From: Phalacrocorax aristotelis
Taxonomy: Eukaryota > Chordata > Aves > Suliformes > Phalacrocoracidae
Length of the DNA stretch: 64,000 nt
NCBI RefSeq assembly: GCF_949628215.1
Contig: NC_134279.1
Coordinates: 48,100,266 to 48,164,265, forward strand
Reading direction: 5' to 3'
Shown: positions 27,628-40,365 of the stretch, in pieces
Layout of the letters: each line of letters opens with the position of its first letter
Position numbering within the stretch: position 1 is the stretch's first letter
Made by a program: the position numbers and the translations under genes
The notes under the pieces: generated by a model
Databases searched by the model: none
Told to the model about the DNA's origin: nothing
The model's input: only the letters and a program-made list of their open reading frames with translations

Positions 27628-27735
27628 ATGCATTTGAGTAGATTCTTACTACTTCATCCACTTCAGCTTTAAGCCGTGTTCCAGACTTGGACAGCAAACT
27701 GATCCTGCTGCTGATAAAACTCTCTCTGCTTCCGA
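27628..27735 (-). CDS. Probable internal coding exon, family not recognised
   Basis: This 108-bp minus-strand exon has a long pyrimidine tract running into CTCCTCTGAG as acceptor and a consensus donor CAT|GTAAGTAG. Only one frame is open throughout. It gives about 35 residues including SLLSKSGTRLKAEVDEVVR, a polar, charged helix-like segment. The other two frames contain stops. A stop lies just upstream of the acceptor in the open frame, so splicing is needed. It begins with two bases and ends with one base of split codons. It lies 9.6 kb upstream of the 17941-18007 exon on the same strand. A direct join to that exon would create a TGA stop, so at least one exon would have to come between them if they share a gene. 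An alternative acceptor (GCAG) lies 14 bases inside. No domain is recognised. Confidence 0.5.
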
Positions 27736-28260
27736 CTCAGAGGAGAGGGAAAGGAAATTAAAAAAATATATACAAACAGCATGTACAAGAGTGATCTGGC
27801 AAAACCGGGAAACCTGCATTCATGCCTCACTCTGACACAGGCTGACAGAATGACCTTGAGCAAGTCACTTCACTTTTCTTTGCCTTTTATTCCAAAATAT
27901 AATCTCAGGATAATAAGATAAAGTTGATATAAAAAATATATTTACCGAAAAAGAGTTAATGAATAGTAAATCAACTATTATGGAGTCTAACAAGTCATTA
28001 ATTTGCTTATATCCATGGCTTGAATACTGTCCACACTAACGTTGATTAGTAACTTTACCATAATCTGTAATGTGTACTGTTATGTTTGTGGCAAGAATGC
28101 ATTAATTATCAATGAATAGATATTCTAGAGTACCGTAAATGTTCATGACTGCCTGTAGCATCCATTAGTTATTTACCGTAATGCACACGTGTGACATAAA
28201 ACATTATTTTTGTCCTCAAGGTGTGTTGAGACCTATGAGGAAAAGTTACTTAAGCTCTAA
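27736..28260. other. Unannotated stretch between exon candidate and CR1
   Basis: AT-rich sequence with no gene, repeat or RNA that I can support. It begins with the pyrimidine tract (minus-strand reading) that serves the exon at 27628-27735. Confidence 0.4.
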
Positions 28261-29597
28261 ATCACAGAATCACAGAATCCCAGGTTGGAAGGGACCTCAG
28301 GGATCATCTAGTCCAACCTCTCTAGGAAGAGCACAGTCTAGACAAGACGGCCCAGCACCCTGTCCAGCCGAATCTTAAAGGTGTCCAATGTGGCTGAGTC
28401 AACCACTTCCCTGGGGAGATTATTCCAATGGGTGACTGTCCTCACTGTGAAAAATTTTCCTCTTGTGTCCAATCGGAATCTACCCAAGAGCAACTTGTGT
28501 CCATTCCCCCTTGTCCTCTCCATGTGACTCCTGGTAAAAAGGGAGTCTCCATCTTCTTTGTAGCTGCCCCTTAAGTACTGGTACATGGTGATGAGATCCC
28601 CTCGAAGCCTCCTTTTCTCAAGGCTGAACAAACCCAGTTCTCCCAGCCAATCCTCGTATGGCAGGCTTCCCAGGCCTTTGATCACCTTGGTGGCCCTTCT
28701 CTGCACCCCTTCCAGCCTGTCCCATCTTTTTTGTATAGCTGGGACCAGAACTGGACACAGTACTCCAGGTGTGGCCTGACAAGCGCTGAGTAGAGTGGGA
28801 TAATGACTTCTTTATCTCTGCTGGTGATGCCCTTTTTGATGCAACCCAGCATCGTGTTGGCCTTCTTGGACACAGCAGCACACTGTTTGCTCATGTTGAG
28901 CTTTCTGTCCACCAGGACCCCCAGGTCCCTTTCCACAGAGCTGCTCTCCAGCCAGGTGGATCCCAGGTGCAAGACCTTACACTTGTCCTTGTTGAACTTC
29001 ATAAGGCTCTTGCTGGCCCACTCCTCCAGCCTATCCAGATCTTCCTGCACAGCAGCTCTCCCTTCTGGAGTGTCTTCTTCCCCACTCAGTTTGGTGTCAT
29101 TTGCAAACTTGATCCTGTTATCCAGATCACTTATAAAGATGTTGAATAATGTTGGGCCCAAATCAGTCCCTGGGGGACTCCACTTGTGACAGGTTACCAC
29201 TTGGAAAAAGAGCTATTTTTGGGTGCAGCCTGTCAGCCAGTTCCCCACCCACTGCACAGATCGCTTGTCTAGGCCATAACGCATTAATTTCTCCAGGAAG
29301 TGGCTGTGGGGGACTGCATCAAAAGCCTTGGAGAAGTCCAGGTAGACAATGTCCACCGCCCACCCCATGTCAACCAGGCAAGTCACTTTGTCATAGAAGG
29401 CCACCATGTTTGTCAAGCACGATCTGCCTTTAGTGAAGCCATGTTGGCTTTTCCCAATCATGTGCTTCATTTGACTTGTGATGGCCCCTGGGAGGATTCG
29501 CTCCATAACTTTCCCAGAGACTGAAGTAAGGCTGATGGGCCTATAGTTACCTGGATCCTCCCTTGAGCCCTTCTTGTAGATAGGGGTAACATTTGAC
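28261..29597 (-). mobile_element. CR1 LINE copy, 5'-truncated, inactive
   Basis: The typical CR1 3' end appears at the left edge. Read on the minus strand it ends GGTTGGACTAGATGATCC, then ATTCTGTGATTCTGTGAT. Going right, the minus strand encodes CR1 reverse-transcriptase C-terminal fragments in different frames. One (28682-29200) includes [18 protein letters not shown] and the other (29213-29506) includes YLDFSKAFDAVPHSHFLEKL. A short internal deletion precedes the active-site region, which reads FAND instead of FADD, so polymerase activity would be lost. The frames are broken between them and the 5' half of ORF2 is absent. It is a non-LTR retrotransposon remnant typical of birds. Confidence 0.95.
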
Positions 29598-30009
29598 TGT
29601 TTGACTCAAAGCAGTTTGAGCCACATGAGCCACACCTCATATTACAAGAGAATTCTACAAAAAAGTAAGTTTCTGAAAACACTGTGAAATAAACCTCTGA
29701 TAAGGAAGCAAATCCTGCAGGGTTAGTGCTTGATTTGTCTCCTTTCTCCCTGGGTCCCCATCCCATGCTCTTCCCAGTGACCCTTGCCTTCTCCTCCACT
29801 ACCTCAAAGTAGCCACTAGTGAAGTCACTGAAGCATTGAAAATTGAAATAACTTATTAACCTTGCATTAGTTGTTTTCACCAGGATAATACTTAACACGG
29901 GGGAAGTAATTTAGTCAACACATATACTTTCATTACTAGTTCGGTCAAAAGGGAATGTCAAAAGTAAAATGTGCCTGGCCACACACCTGTATGAAGAAGA
30001 AATCAGCCA
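29598..30009. other. Unannotated stretch right of the CR1 copy
   Basis: No recognisable gene or repeat. A minus-strand open frame here runs into the CR1 sequence and is a shadow of it. Confidence 0.4.
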
Positions 30010-32580
30010 ATGGAGACTAGAAAGACCTCGTCTAACATGGTGAACCCTGCTTTTGAGCTACTCCACCATGTCTCTCACCCTGCCCTCTTGCTGCAACTTA
30101 TTTCTGTAGTACTAATTTTCTCTCCTCATCTAGCCTGGTTTTCTCTCTCCCTTTTTATTACTTCAGTGGCTCCTTGTTTCTTAAACAACCTTTCTGAGGC
30201 ACAAACCTGAGCTCTACCTCTTACTCTGCCTCCTTTTTGCCCTTAGTGACTTTTGCTGCACCTCCACCTCTCCATCCCTACTCTCTCAAGACTTTATCAA
30301 TGCTTGCTCATTCCTTCTTGCATTCCCATTCTGTCCTTCTGCCCATTCCACTCCCCTTCCTTCTCTTCACTTGCTGCCACTGGAAGATACACTTAAAATA
30401 TTTCCTACAGGCCTATTACATTTCAGTGTCTGCACATCCTGGATCCCCTTGCCTGACTCTCCCTCTGCAGCTTCAGTCTTTTGCAGAGATGGGCGTTTCT
30501 CAGCCCATCCCACCCCTTACTCTCACACTGGGGATGCCCTCACCATCCTCATCACTTTATATCTGCTTTTGAGCAATATCTTAGCTCTTTTCCCCTCTGA
30601 AGAGATGTCAGCCAGACAGCTAGCTCCTCCTTGTCAGCCTTCCTCTGTGACTTCAGCTGACTCTCTTCCTTTCCTCACAGTTTCTCACAGTCATCCTCAT
30701 AGAGCTTCAAGCTCAGCGCTGATGTCCTTGCTAACACCTTACGTCTTCTTGCCCTGGTGTGTTCACTTCACCTGCAGCCCTCAGTGTCGCACTCCCTGGA
30801 AGAGCCATTCCTTTGATGTGGTCTGCAGCAACCACTGCTTTGTCCCTGATCTCTGTTTTCCCATCTTTCCTCTCTGACCCGCTCCCTCGCCTGCCATGTC
30901 CTTCCTCATGTCCTCTCATTTGCTCTTTCCATGATTTTCATCTCATCAGACTGATAAAATCCCATCTAATCTCAGCCCTCTTCTTCCTGTCTCATCTTTG
31001 CTCTCAAGCACAGATTTGCTTGTAGATTCTCTCTGTTACTTATTCTCCACTCCTATCTCACGAATTATGAAGCCTGGTTGCCAAACACAAACTTCAGTCT
31101 GCCTTCAGCTTCAATTTCCTGGTTGGCCTGTGATCAGGTTTACTTCATCCACAACCATTTAATGGTCTCCCCTTCCAGTCGTGCCATCCTCCTAACCTTT
31201 TGTGCTACTTTTCCAAATTAACTGAAGACCCGGCTGCCTTCCACTCCGTTTAATGCACTTCTCAAACGCTCTCTTCCTGAACATCTGCTGCATAAATTCT
31301 TGTGAAAGGAAATATTAATATGATACTGCCCACTTCCCACAAGTCTCTACTCCTTGTGTCACATGTTGGGTATTTTTTTCTTTCCTACTTTTACACCCCA
31401 TGCTTGTCCTGTAAAAATTTAACTTCTGATCTTTTTCAAATCCCCTTTCATACACTTCCTCGGTTTTCTTCTGAAATTTTGACCCTCCTCCAACTCCTTG
31501 TCCTCACATTACAGGCACACTCTTAATAAACAAACATATCCCATGTGGACTCCCACTGCTATTTCCAGCACTACCGTTTCTCTCCTCAGTGTGCTGCTTA
31601 CACTTCCTGTCCAGTTTTCCCCCTCTCCAGTTCAGTGCAGGCTCCTCTCTAAGCCAGGTAACACCAATATCCAGCTAAAATTACCCTCACCAATATCTGC
31701 CTAAGATAAAACTCAGAATCCACACTCCTTCATTCTTCTTTATCATCTTTGTCACTACCGACCCTGTTACTTCCCCTCAGGTTTCATCCTCATTTGGCCT
31801 CTTCGGGCTATCTTACTCTCCTACTTATAAAATTGCTATTTTAAGATAAATAGCTGTGTCTGCTGATTCCTCTGTGTTCTAGGACATCTGCTATTGTTTC
31901 ATGCCTCTTTTCCCTGTACATTTCTCACTCTTACCTTCTCCGCAGGCACAAATATAGCTATTATTCCTACTGTGGTAATTCAGATCCAACTTGTCTGTAT
32001 CAATGCTGTCTTTTCTAAACTCTAGCTAAAAACCTGAGCAGCTCCTGAAGCATCTCCTCAGTATGGATAAAACCAAGAGATTTTAGTCTTTCCCTGGTCC
32101 TCCATCCATCCTGCTGCTTGCTTTCTTCATCACTATGCATCACTCTAAGCCCATCACTAGGTATCCATCTCTGACCTGGATCTCTTCCTAGAGTCTCACG
32201 TATCAGTTGCAAATCCTGCTGATCCATTCTGACACACTAAGGCTGAAATGCGTTTCTTTCTATCCATTCACACAGATAATGCTTTGATCCAATCTCTCAT
32301 CACTTTAGTTCCAACATTTTTTTTCCTGGTCTGAAAAATGCTGTCTTACAATCCTATTACACGTCTAGACCATGGAGCATAGACCTAGCCCACTGTCTTT
32401 ACCATATTATTGCTATCTTTTTATCTTTCCACTGACTACTGGTTCTCCATCACACCAAGTATGAGCAACCCTTGTACATTCTAATAGGCCGGCACAGCCT
32501 AGTCTGAAAATGTTGGCTCATGCCTCAGCCAGATCAATCAGACCATGAAATAAATCTTCATTACTTATTGCTTACATTTT
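30010..32580 (+). mobile_element. Pyrimidine-rich block, probable very old LINE remnant
   Basis: For about 2.5 kb the plus strand is strongly C/T-rich and short of purine runs, with many chance open frames of Ser, Pro, Leu and Phe. The right end, about 32270-32530, keeps an order of phrases I associate with the C-terminal reverse-transcriptase region of L2/CR1-like LINEs. These are GATCCAATCTCTCATCAC, then TAGCCCACTG, then a segment translating like SFHWLLVLHHTKYE, then GGCACAGCCTAGTC. The family pattern is roughly 'SLHWLPV..RI.YKLLVL..KALH'. The left part has no specific match that I can see. Assignment is inference. A coding exon is unlikely because stops are frequent in every frame. Confidence 0.35.
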
Positions 32581-33409
32581 CAAACTGGCGTTTTTTTGCC
32601 TTCTTTCATGCTTTTCCTCTCACTTAGGAGGAACTGACCACAAACATTAACCAATCTTACATAGGGAGAATTTACTGTGACCCTGTAAATCTTTCCAAAA
32701 AAAAAAAAAAGAACAACCAAACATATTTCTTCTTGGCATCACTGTCTGTCCTGGGGTCAGGATGGTCTGACTGATTGCTTGTGCTCCCCCTTGTGCCTGC
32801 TGTCAGACTCAGCCTGCTGACTTTTGAGAAAAAGCTTTTTTTTTAATTTTGTGTCTGGCTTAGTCTCAACACTAGGGTTCCCAGTGTCTTGCAAATGCAA
32901 ATAAACAAGGGTACATAATACTTTGTAGAAGTTGATCTCCTGTAGTGTTTCAAGCTAGCTATTCACACATCAAAGCACAATGCAGTCAGTTACTAATCTC
33001 TTTTGAAAATGTAGATCTAGGTTATTATTTTTAGCTCAGAACTTTTAGGAACAAATGCCAGTGTCTTTATGCTATGTCAGTGGTACAGAGCACCCAAACT
33101 CAGCCTAGAAATCCAGCTAATCCTTCCCAAGCTGCAAACATCTAAGGAAGATAAGGCTCAACAGCTGGCTTTCAATAATTCAGAAAGGAAAGCTTGCGTT
33201 TTCAAAACTGTTTTAACCATTTCTCCACAAAAGTAACAGTAACTATTCTGAATATAGAATACCAAACACCAACTAACTGCATGAAAAGCCAAAGTTCCTT
33301 TCACTTTTTTTTAATGGCATTTCCAGCTGGCGGAAATGCTTATCCTCAAAATTGGTGGTACTGTCGGAGTCAGCAATAGGTTCCTTACAGGATACATTTG
33401 AACTCCTAC
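32581..33409. other. Unannotated stretch
   Basis: Contains an A-run at 32697-32711 and otherwise plain AT-rich sequence. No gene seen. On the minus strand it lies downstream of the exon at 33410-33565 and would be its intron. Confidence 0.4.
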
Positions 33410-33565
33410 CGTAAGTAGCATAAAAGCTTCATTGTCATATGCAGGAAAGATCCAAAACAGGCATTTGGAGCAAAAATCAAACAAGTGAAGAACAGCTCTC
33501 AGAGTAGCAGACACGTCCTGGTCCAGCCCTGCTTTTGTAAAAACTGTTTGGAAGCCAAGTACCTC
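33410..33565 (-). CDS. Probable internal coding exon, family not recognised
   Basis: This 156-bp minus-strand exon codes exactly 52 residues in phase 0 at both ends. The acceptor is preceded by a long T/C tract and reads TTTATTTCCAG|GAG. The donor is ACG|GTAGGAG. The product begins EVLGFQTVFTKAGLDQD and continues through a hydrophobic, Leu/Phe-rich segment with LHLFDFCSKCLFWIFPAYDN. This could be a helical repeat or a membrane-associated segment; I recognise no family. It lies 2.3 kb from the SLC25A4 promoter on the opposite strand. It may be an early exon of the same minus-strand gene as the EF-hand exons, read away from the CpG island. That linkage is inference. Confidence 0.55.
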
Positions 33566-35639
33566 CTGGAAATAAACATCGGGGCTCAGGAAAGGGAAAG
33601 CAGAAGCAGAAAAAAGTAGCTATTCACTTTCTCTGTACTGTTTTCTTTAAAGTGCTAAAGAAATATCTATTAAACCAAAGAGCCTCTGTGGAGTGGGGTG
33701 ATGATGCACAACAGTAACTTAAAAAACGAACCAGAATTCTTATGATAAAGGCTTTACTAAAATGCCATTTTTTTAAAAAAGCAATTTAAATGAGGTAAAA
33801 CAAAGATGGTGGTGGAGGGGCAGCCAAAAGACCCTTTCAAGCTAGACCCCACCACCACAGTCTCACTCCAGGCCCCCCACTCCCCTCCCTCCCCTGTAGC
33901 ACCCCACTGCCACTTTCCCACCCCTCACCATATACCAGTCAGCGGGGCACTGGCTGGCACCTGAGTGCACACACTGAGGAGACCGTATCAGTCTGGACAG
34001 TTGGGCAGCAGCTGTGAGCACCACCATCCCACAGGTCTGTACGAAACGAGCAGTAGAAGCCCTGAGACATTGAAGGGATGTTTACTCTCCTGTGAAAAGA
34101 GGAGATACCAGACCTGGTGAGTGAACTATGAGGAAGAAAAAGGAAAGGTCAAGGGTATCAGGCAGCTACATACATTAAACAATACTCCCCTCAACTCACA
34201 GTCTAATTCTAGGGATCCCCTATGCTTCCTGCTTGCACCTGCTTTCAGTCGTTGCTCAGGGAAAAGGCCTCTTCGGGGAGCTCTCTTCCCTTTTCTTAGA
34301 AGCTGGGAAAAGGCTCCATCTGCTCAGGATGGCCAAGGTGCAATGGGCGCTCCTGGAAGTTAAAGCTATCACCTGCTTCCCAGAGCTGAGGTTCATGAGA
34401 AGAGAATTCTACCTCATCAGACCTAAGAGCAGCAGAGGGTAAGAGAGACGGGGGAATCAAATTTACAGTCTCATTGACTCGTGCGAACAAACACGTCAGT
34501 GAGATTTTCTGTCCTGGAGAGAATGTCTCTTCGTGGAATCGCCAATCTTTTAGCACCTACGTTAAGATGAATCCTATTTCCATTATTGATACCATATTGC
34601 CATATATATTGCCATATACCAAATCAAAGCACACCCCACTATGCTATGCATTCCTCAGTATAACACTGTCCCAGGGGCACATCTTAATGCCTTTTTAAGG
34701 CAAACTCCTAGGTATGCATGTACGACTTGCTAAATTGGCTTTCATGTAACTATTCCACACAACAAAGCCACCCAATAGGGAATCATAAGCTCTTGCTTTC
34801 TTATGGGGTCAGCCAGAAAGAACAGATGAGAAACAGGGAAACTAGTGAGGGAGCCACGTAACCTTCATTTGAGACTCAAATGTTTCCCTCAGAACCAGGC
34901 ACTGAATGAAGGCAGGGTTTCACTACAGCCTTTACTCTTCTTTCACATCTGATGTGAGTCAAGCAACTTAGGCGTGCCTGGGCATGTGCTTCCAGGACAT
35001 GCTTCCTTCCCTCCCTCCCTCCTTCAGAAGGGACTGGCTGCAACTCTTGCAAGGGTCTGACTTTGCTGGGTTGAAATGAGGGTACAATGCAGGAAGGCAT
35101 GTGTCTCCTCTTCGAGAAAGCCAGGCCCTGGAGCATGCTGGGGTTATTTAAAGACCTCAACACCTGTAAGTTCACACTTTATCAAACGTGAGACAGCTCT
35201 CATTGTCCTCAACTCAGAGAGGACTAGCCCATTTCTGGTTATCGATGCTCACAAGCGTTGCACCATTGCACCACCTCCCAGGCTGACTATACGCCCCTGG
35301 TGACCCATTGTAGGGCACAACACCCACACCAGGACACCTGCCCAGCATCCATGTCCCTGTTGACCTTTACGGTGTGAATCCATGCACACAGAGTCAAGGC
35401 TTAAAGCACTCTGGCTTCTTTTGAGTTGACTTCAGTCAACAAGCCGACTGGTTGCCACACCCTGCCATCTGTGGGCAAGCTTTCAGCGCCCAGCACCAGC
35501 CTCCAGCTTTCATGAAACAGTTAATGTTGCCTGAGGAACTCCTGCCAGCTTCCTTAGTCCCCTCCTGTGCCTCCCGGGTGCTATTAATACAGCAGGCACA
35601 TGCTCTGACATAGCGTTCCCCGGCAGCGACCAGATAACT
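33566..35639. other. Upstream region of SLC25A4
   Basis: Contains a C-rich tract (about 33868-33905), which on the minus strand has G-runs. It also has a minus-strand acceptor-like site near 34437 with a 50-bp open piece ending at a GTGATAG donor, and an acceptor near 34094. Both could be 5' exons of the minus-strand gene but are weak. No known repeat is seen. Confidence 0.4.
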
Positions 35640-35726
35640 TTAATTTGCCCTTTAAACGTCCCGAGCCCGGCGGCCCTCGCGCTCCCTCCAGCAGGAACAT
35701 GGCGGCGCGGCCCCGCGCCCCCCGGC

Positions 35727-35757
35727 GGGGGCGGGCCCCGTGGGGGTCCCAGCCAAT
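35727..35757 (+). promoter_or_regulatory. GC box and CCAAT box of SLC25A4
   Basis: GGGGCGGG at 35727-35734 is an Sp1-type box. CCAAT at 35753-35757 (within AGCCAATG) lies about 50 bp upstream of the TATA box, the usual NF-Y spacing. Binding is inferred. Confidence 0.6.
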
Positions 35758-35805
35758 GTCCGCGCCCCAGGGGGACACCTCCTCCTATCGCGAGAGGCCG
35801 TGGGG

Positions 35806-35810
35806 TATAA
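35806..35810 (+). promoter_or_regulatory. TATA box of SLC25A4
   Basis: TATAA in GGGGTATAAGAGG lies 118 bp before the start codon. This predicts transcription start near 35835-35840 and a 5' UTR of about 90 bases. A TATA plus CCAAT promoter inside a CpG island agrees with what is known of the mammalian muscle ADP/ATP carrier gene. Confidence 0.7.
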
Positions 35811-35927
35811 GAGGGGCGTCGCGGTGCCCCCGGGCCATTTGGCCGGCGGCGTGCGGGGGCGGCCGGGTGGGGAGGTGCGCGGCTCGTTGGCTCTCTCCGG
35901 GAAGGGGGTGTCGGACCGGCTCACAGC

Positions 35928-38021
<2,094 letters not shown>

Positions 38022-38117
38022 AACTTAACATCATAATGCAGTTCAATTGTTCTCCATCAACTTTTTTAAAATGCTATTGTGATGTAATGGACAACAAAAT
38101 ATTTCCTAGGGAAACAG

Positions 38118-38123
38118 AATAAA
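38118..38123 (+). terminator. Polyadenylation signal of SLC25A4
   Basis: AATAAA lies 97 bases after the stop codon, in GAAACAGAATAAAATTTG. A second AATAAA lies near 38662 and could end a longer 3' UTR. Confidence 0.6.
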
Positions 38124-38149
38124 ATTTGAGTAACATGTCTGGTTGAGAT

Positions 38150-39332
38150 GAGGATGCATTAATTTTAAAATTGTCCACTACACCACAGATATATTTTGTA
38201 CAAAAATTTCTCCAACATTTGTATTGGAACCTATGTATATATTATACTTCAAATTTTAAGTAATACATTTTGTCTAGAGACAAGACTTAGGTGGTCTGTG
38301 CCTAGTTTAAAGTCTAATATTGTGAACTCTTAATAGAATATCTCCAGAAATACCCGCTGAGTGATGTCTCTAGCTACCCAACAGGATGATGACATAACAT
38401 GAATTAAAAATCATGTTTTCTTCAAAGGCTGTATGTTTTTAATATGATACTGAGTGAAAGCGTGTCTGAAAACATAAACTGTACTAAAACACCAGGCTGG
38501 GTTGCTAACTGCAGCCTCGTCACTGACAAATGGCACCATCATATGGTTGAAACCATAATCTGATTTTTCATTCTTTGTAGAATATGGAAATGTTTCAAAA
38601 ATTCCCTGTACTTTTACAAAGCAAAAAGTTGTCTGCTCTGATGTTCAATTGAACTAAAACTGAAATAAATTAATATTAATGAACTTTTTCCTGTTTTAGT
38701 ATACTGAACATGTTACAGGTACATGTCCTTTAAGGGGATGTGCTAATCAGCACACTATTAGCAATTGTCTGGTACTGCCTAAGCCTCCCAAGTTTTTCAA
38801 CAGACCTTTAGGTAGGTAGAGTTGTTGATAATGCTACAGTAGCAAAACCAAGTGGATTCAGCTTGAGGGTACTGCAGCCAGCTGGGTTACAGAGAAACTA
38901 CCACATAGTCTTAGCCGCTTTGAAAATTTTTTTCTATTACCCTTAACTTTGAACTAAGTGTGTCTTTGATAGTGAAGTCATTACTACTTATTTTACTTGA
39001 AAAAGCATTCTAGAATGGAATATGTCTGAGTTAAGTCAGTTTAACAATTACAGCTGGAAGTGTAGCATTGTTAATAATGTGAGCTATTAATTACCAGTGA
39101 GATCAGAACAAGTCCAATACAGAGTTTTTAAGCTTTGATGCTGTGTGGTTGTGAACTTACTGAAGTATATGTTCTCTAATTAGACAACAGAGGGAAAGTG
39201 AGTTGTGTCCAGTCCAGTGGTTGTTAGACTACACATAAACAAATGTTTGTTTTGTATCCAGCTGGGAAAAGGGGTAAGAATAAGCAAGTGACACAGTCTC
39301 TCAGAGCATCCTTCTCTCTAAACTGTGGAGAT
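38150..39332. other. 3' flank of SLC25A4
   Basis: AT-rich and non-coding. It may include an extended SLC25A4 3' UTR up to the AATAAA near 38662. Nothing else is recognised before the CR1 copy. Confidence 0.45.
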
Positions 39333-40365
39333 ACAGATTTGATGGGTGGACTGTTCAGTGGATAGGGAGCTGGCTGAATGGTCACATCCAGAGGGTAGTG
39401 GTCAACAGTTCAACATCCAGATGGAGACTGGTGATGAGTGGTGTCCCTCAGGGGACCATGCTAGGCCTATTTAATATCTTCATCAAAGACACAGACACTG
39501 GGATTGAGTGCACCCTCAGCAAGTTTGCAGATGACACCAAGCTGAGCAGTGCAGTTGACACACCAGAAGGATGGGATGTCATCCAAAGAGACCTGGACAA
39601 GCTGGAGAGGTGGGCCTGCATCTGGATTGAGGCAACCCCCCCGGTATCAATACAGGCTGGGGGATGAAGGGATTGAGAGAAGCCCTGCAGAGAAGGACCT
39701 GGGGGTACTGTTGGATGAGAAGCTGGACATGAGCCAACAATGTGTGCTCGCAGCCCAGAGGGCCAACTGTATCCTGGGCTGCATCAAAAGCAGCATGGGC
39801 AGCAGGTCAAGGGAGGTGATTCTGCCCCTCTGCTCTGGTGAGACCCCACCTAGAGTGCTGCATCCAGCTCTGGAACCCCCAACACAGGAAAGACATGGAC
39901 CTATTGGAGCAGGGCCACAAAAATGATCTGAGGGCTGGAGTACCTCTCCTCTGAAGAATGGCTGAGAGAGTTGGGGTGGTTCAGTCTGGAGAAGAGAAGG
40001 CTGCAGGGAGGCCTTACAGCAGCCTTTCAGTACTTAAAGGGGGACTATACGAAGGATGGGGACAACCTTTTTAGCAAGGCCTGTTGTGACAGGACAAGGG
40101 GTAATGGTGTTAAACTAAAGGGGGGCAGATTTAGACAGGATATAAGGAAAACATTTTTTACAGTGAGGGTGGTAAAACACTGGGACAGGTTGCCCAGAGA
40201 GGTAGTGGAGGCCCCATCCCTAGAAACATTCAAGGTCAGGTTGAACAGGGCTCTGAACAGCCTGATCAAGTTGAAGATGGCCCTGCTCAGTGCACAGGAG
40301 TTGGACTAGGTGACCTCTAAAGGTCCCTTCACACTAAACTATTCCACAATTTATTCTATGATTCT
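39333..40365 (+). mobile_element. CR1 LINE copy, 5'-truncated, frameshifted
   Basis: Plus-oriented CR1. It starts inside ORF2 (GGTGGACTGTTCAGTGGATA) and runs to the CR1 3' tail ATTCTATGATTCT at 40353-40365. The reverse-transcriptase fragment keeps [19 protein letters not shown] with an intact FADD. About 15 codons after LERWACIW are missing and the frame changes there. Later CR1 phrases follow in other frames, such as [19 protein letters not shown] and FSLEKRRLQGGLTAAFQYLK. It is inactive, lying in the intergenic space between the convergent genes. Confidence 0.95.

Noticed and set aside
30237-30877. Overlapping Ser/Pro/Leu-rich open frames of 111 and 168 codons
   Set aside because: Caused by the pyrimidine-rich block; stops are frequent on either side and no domain appears.
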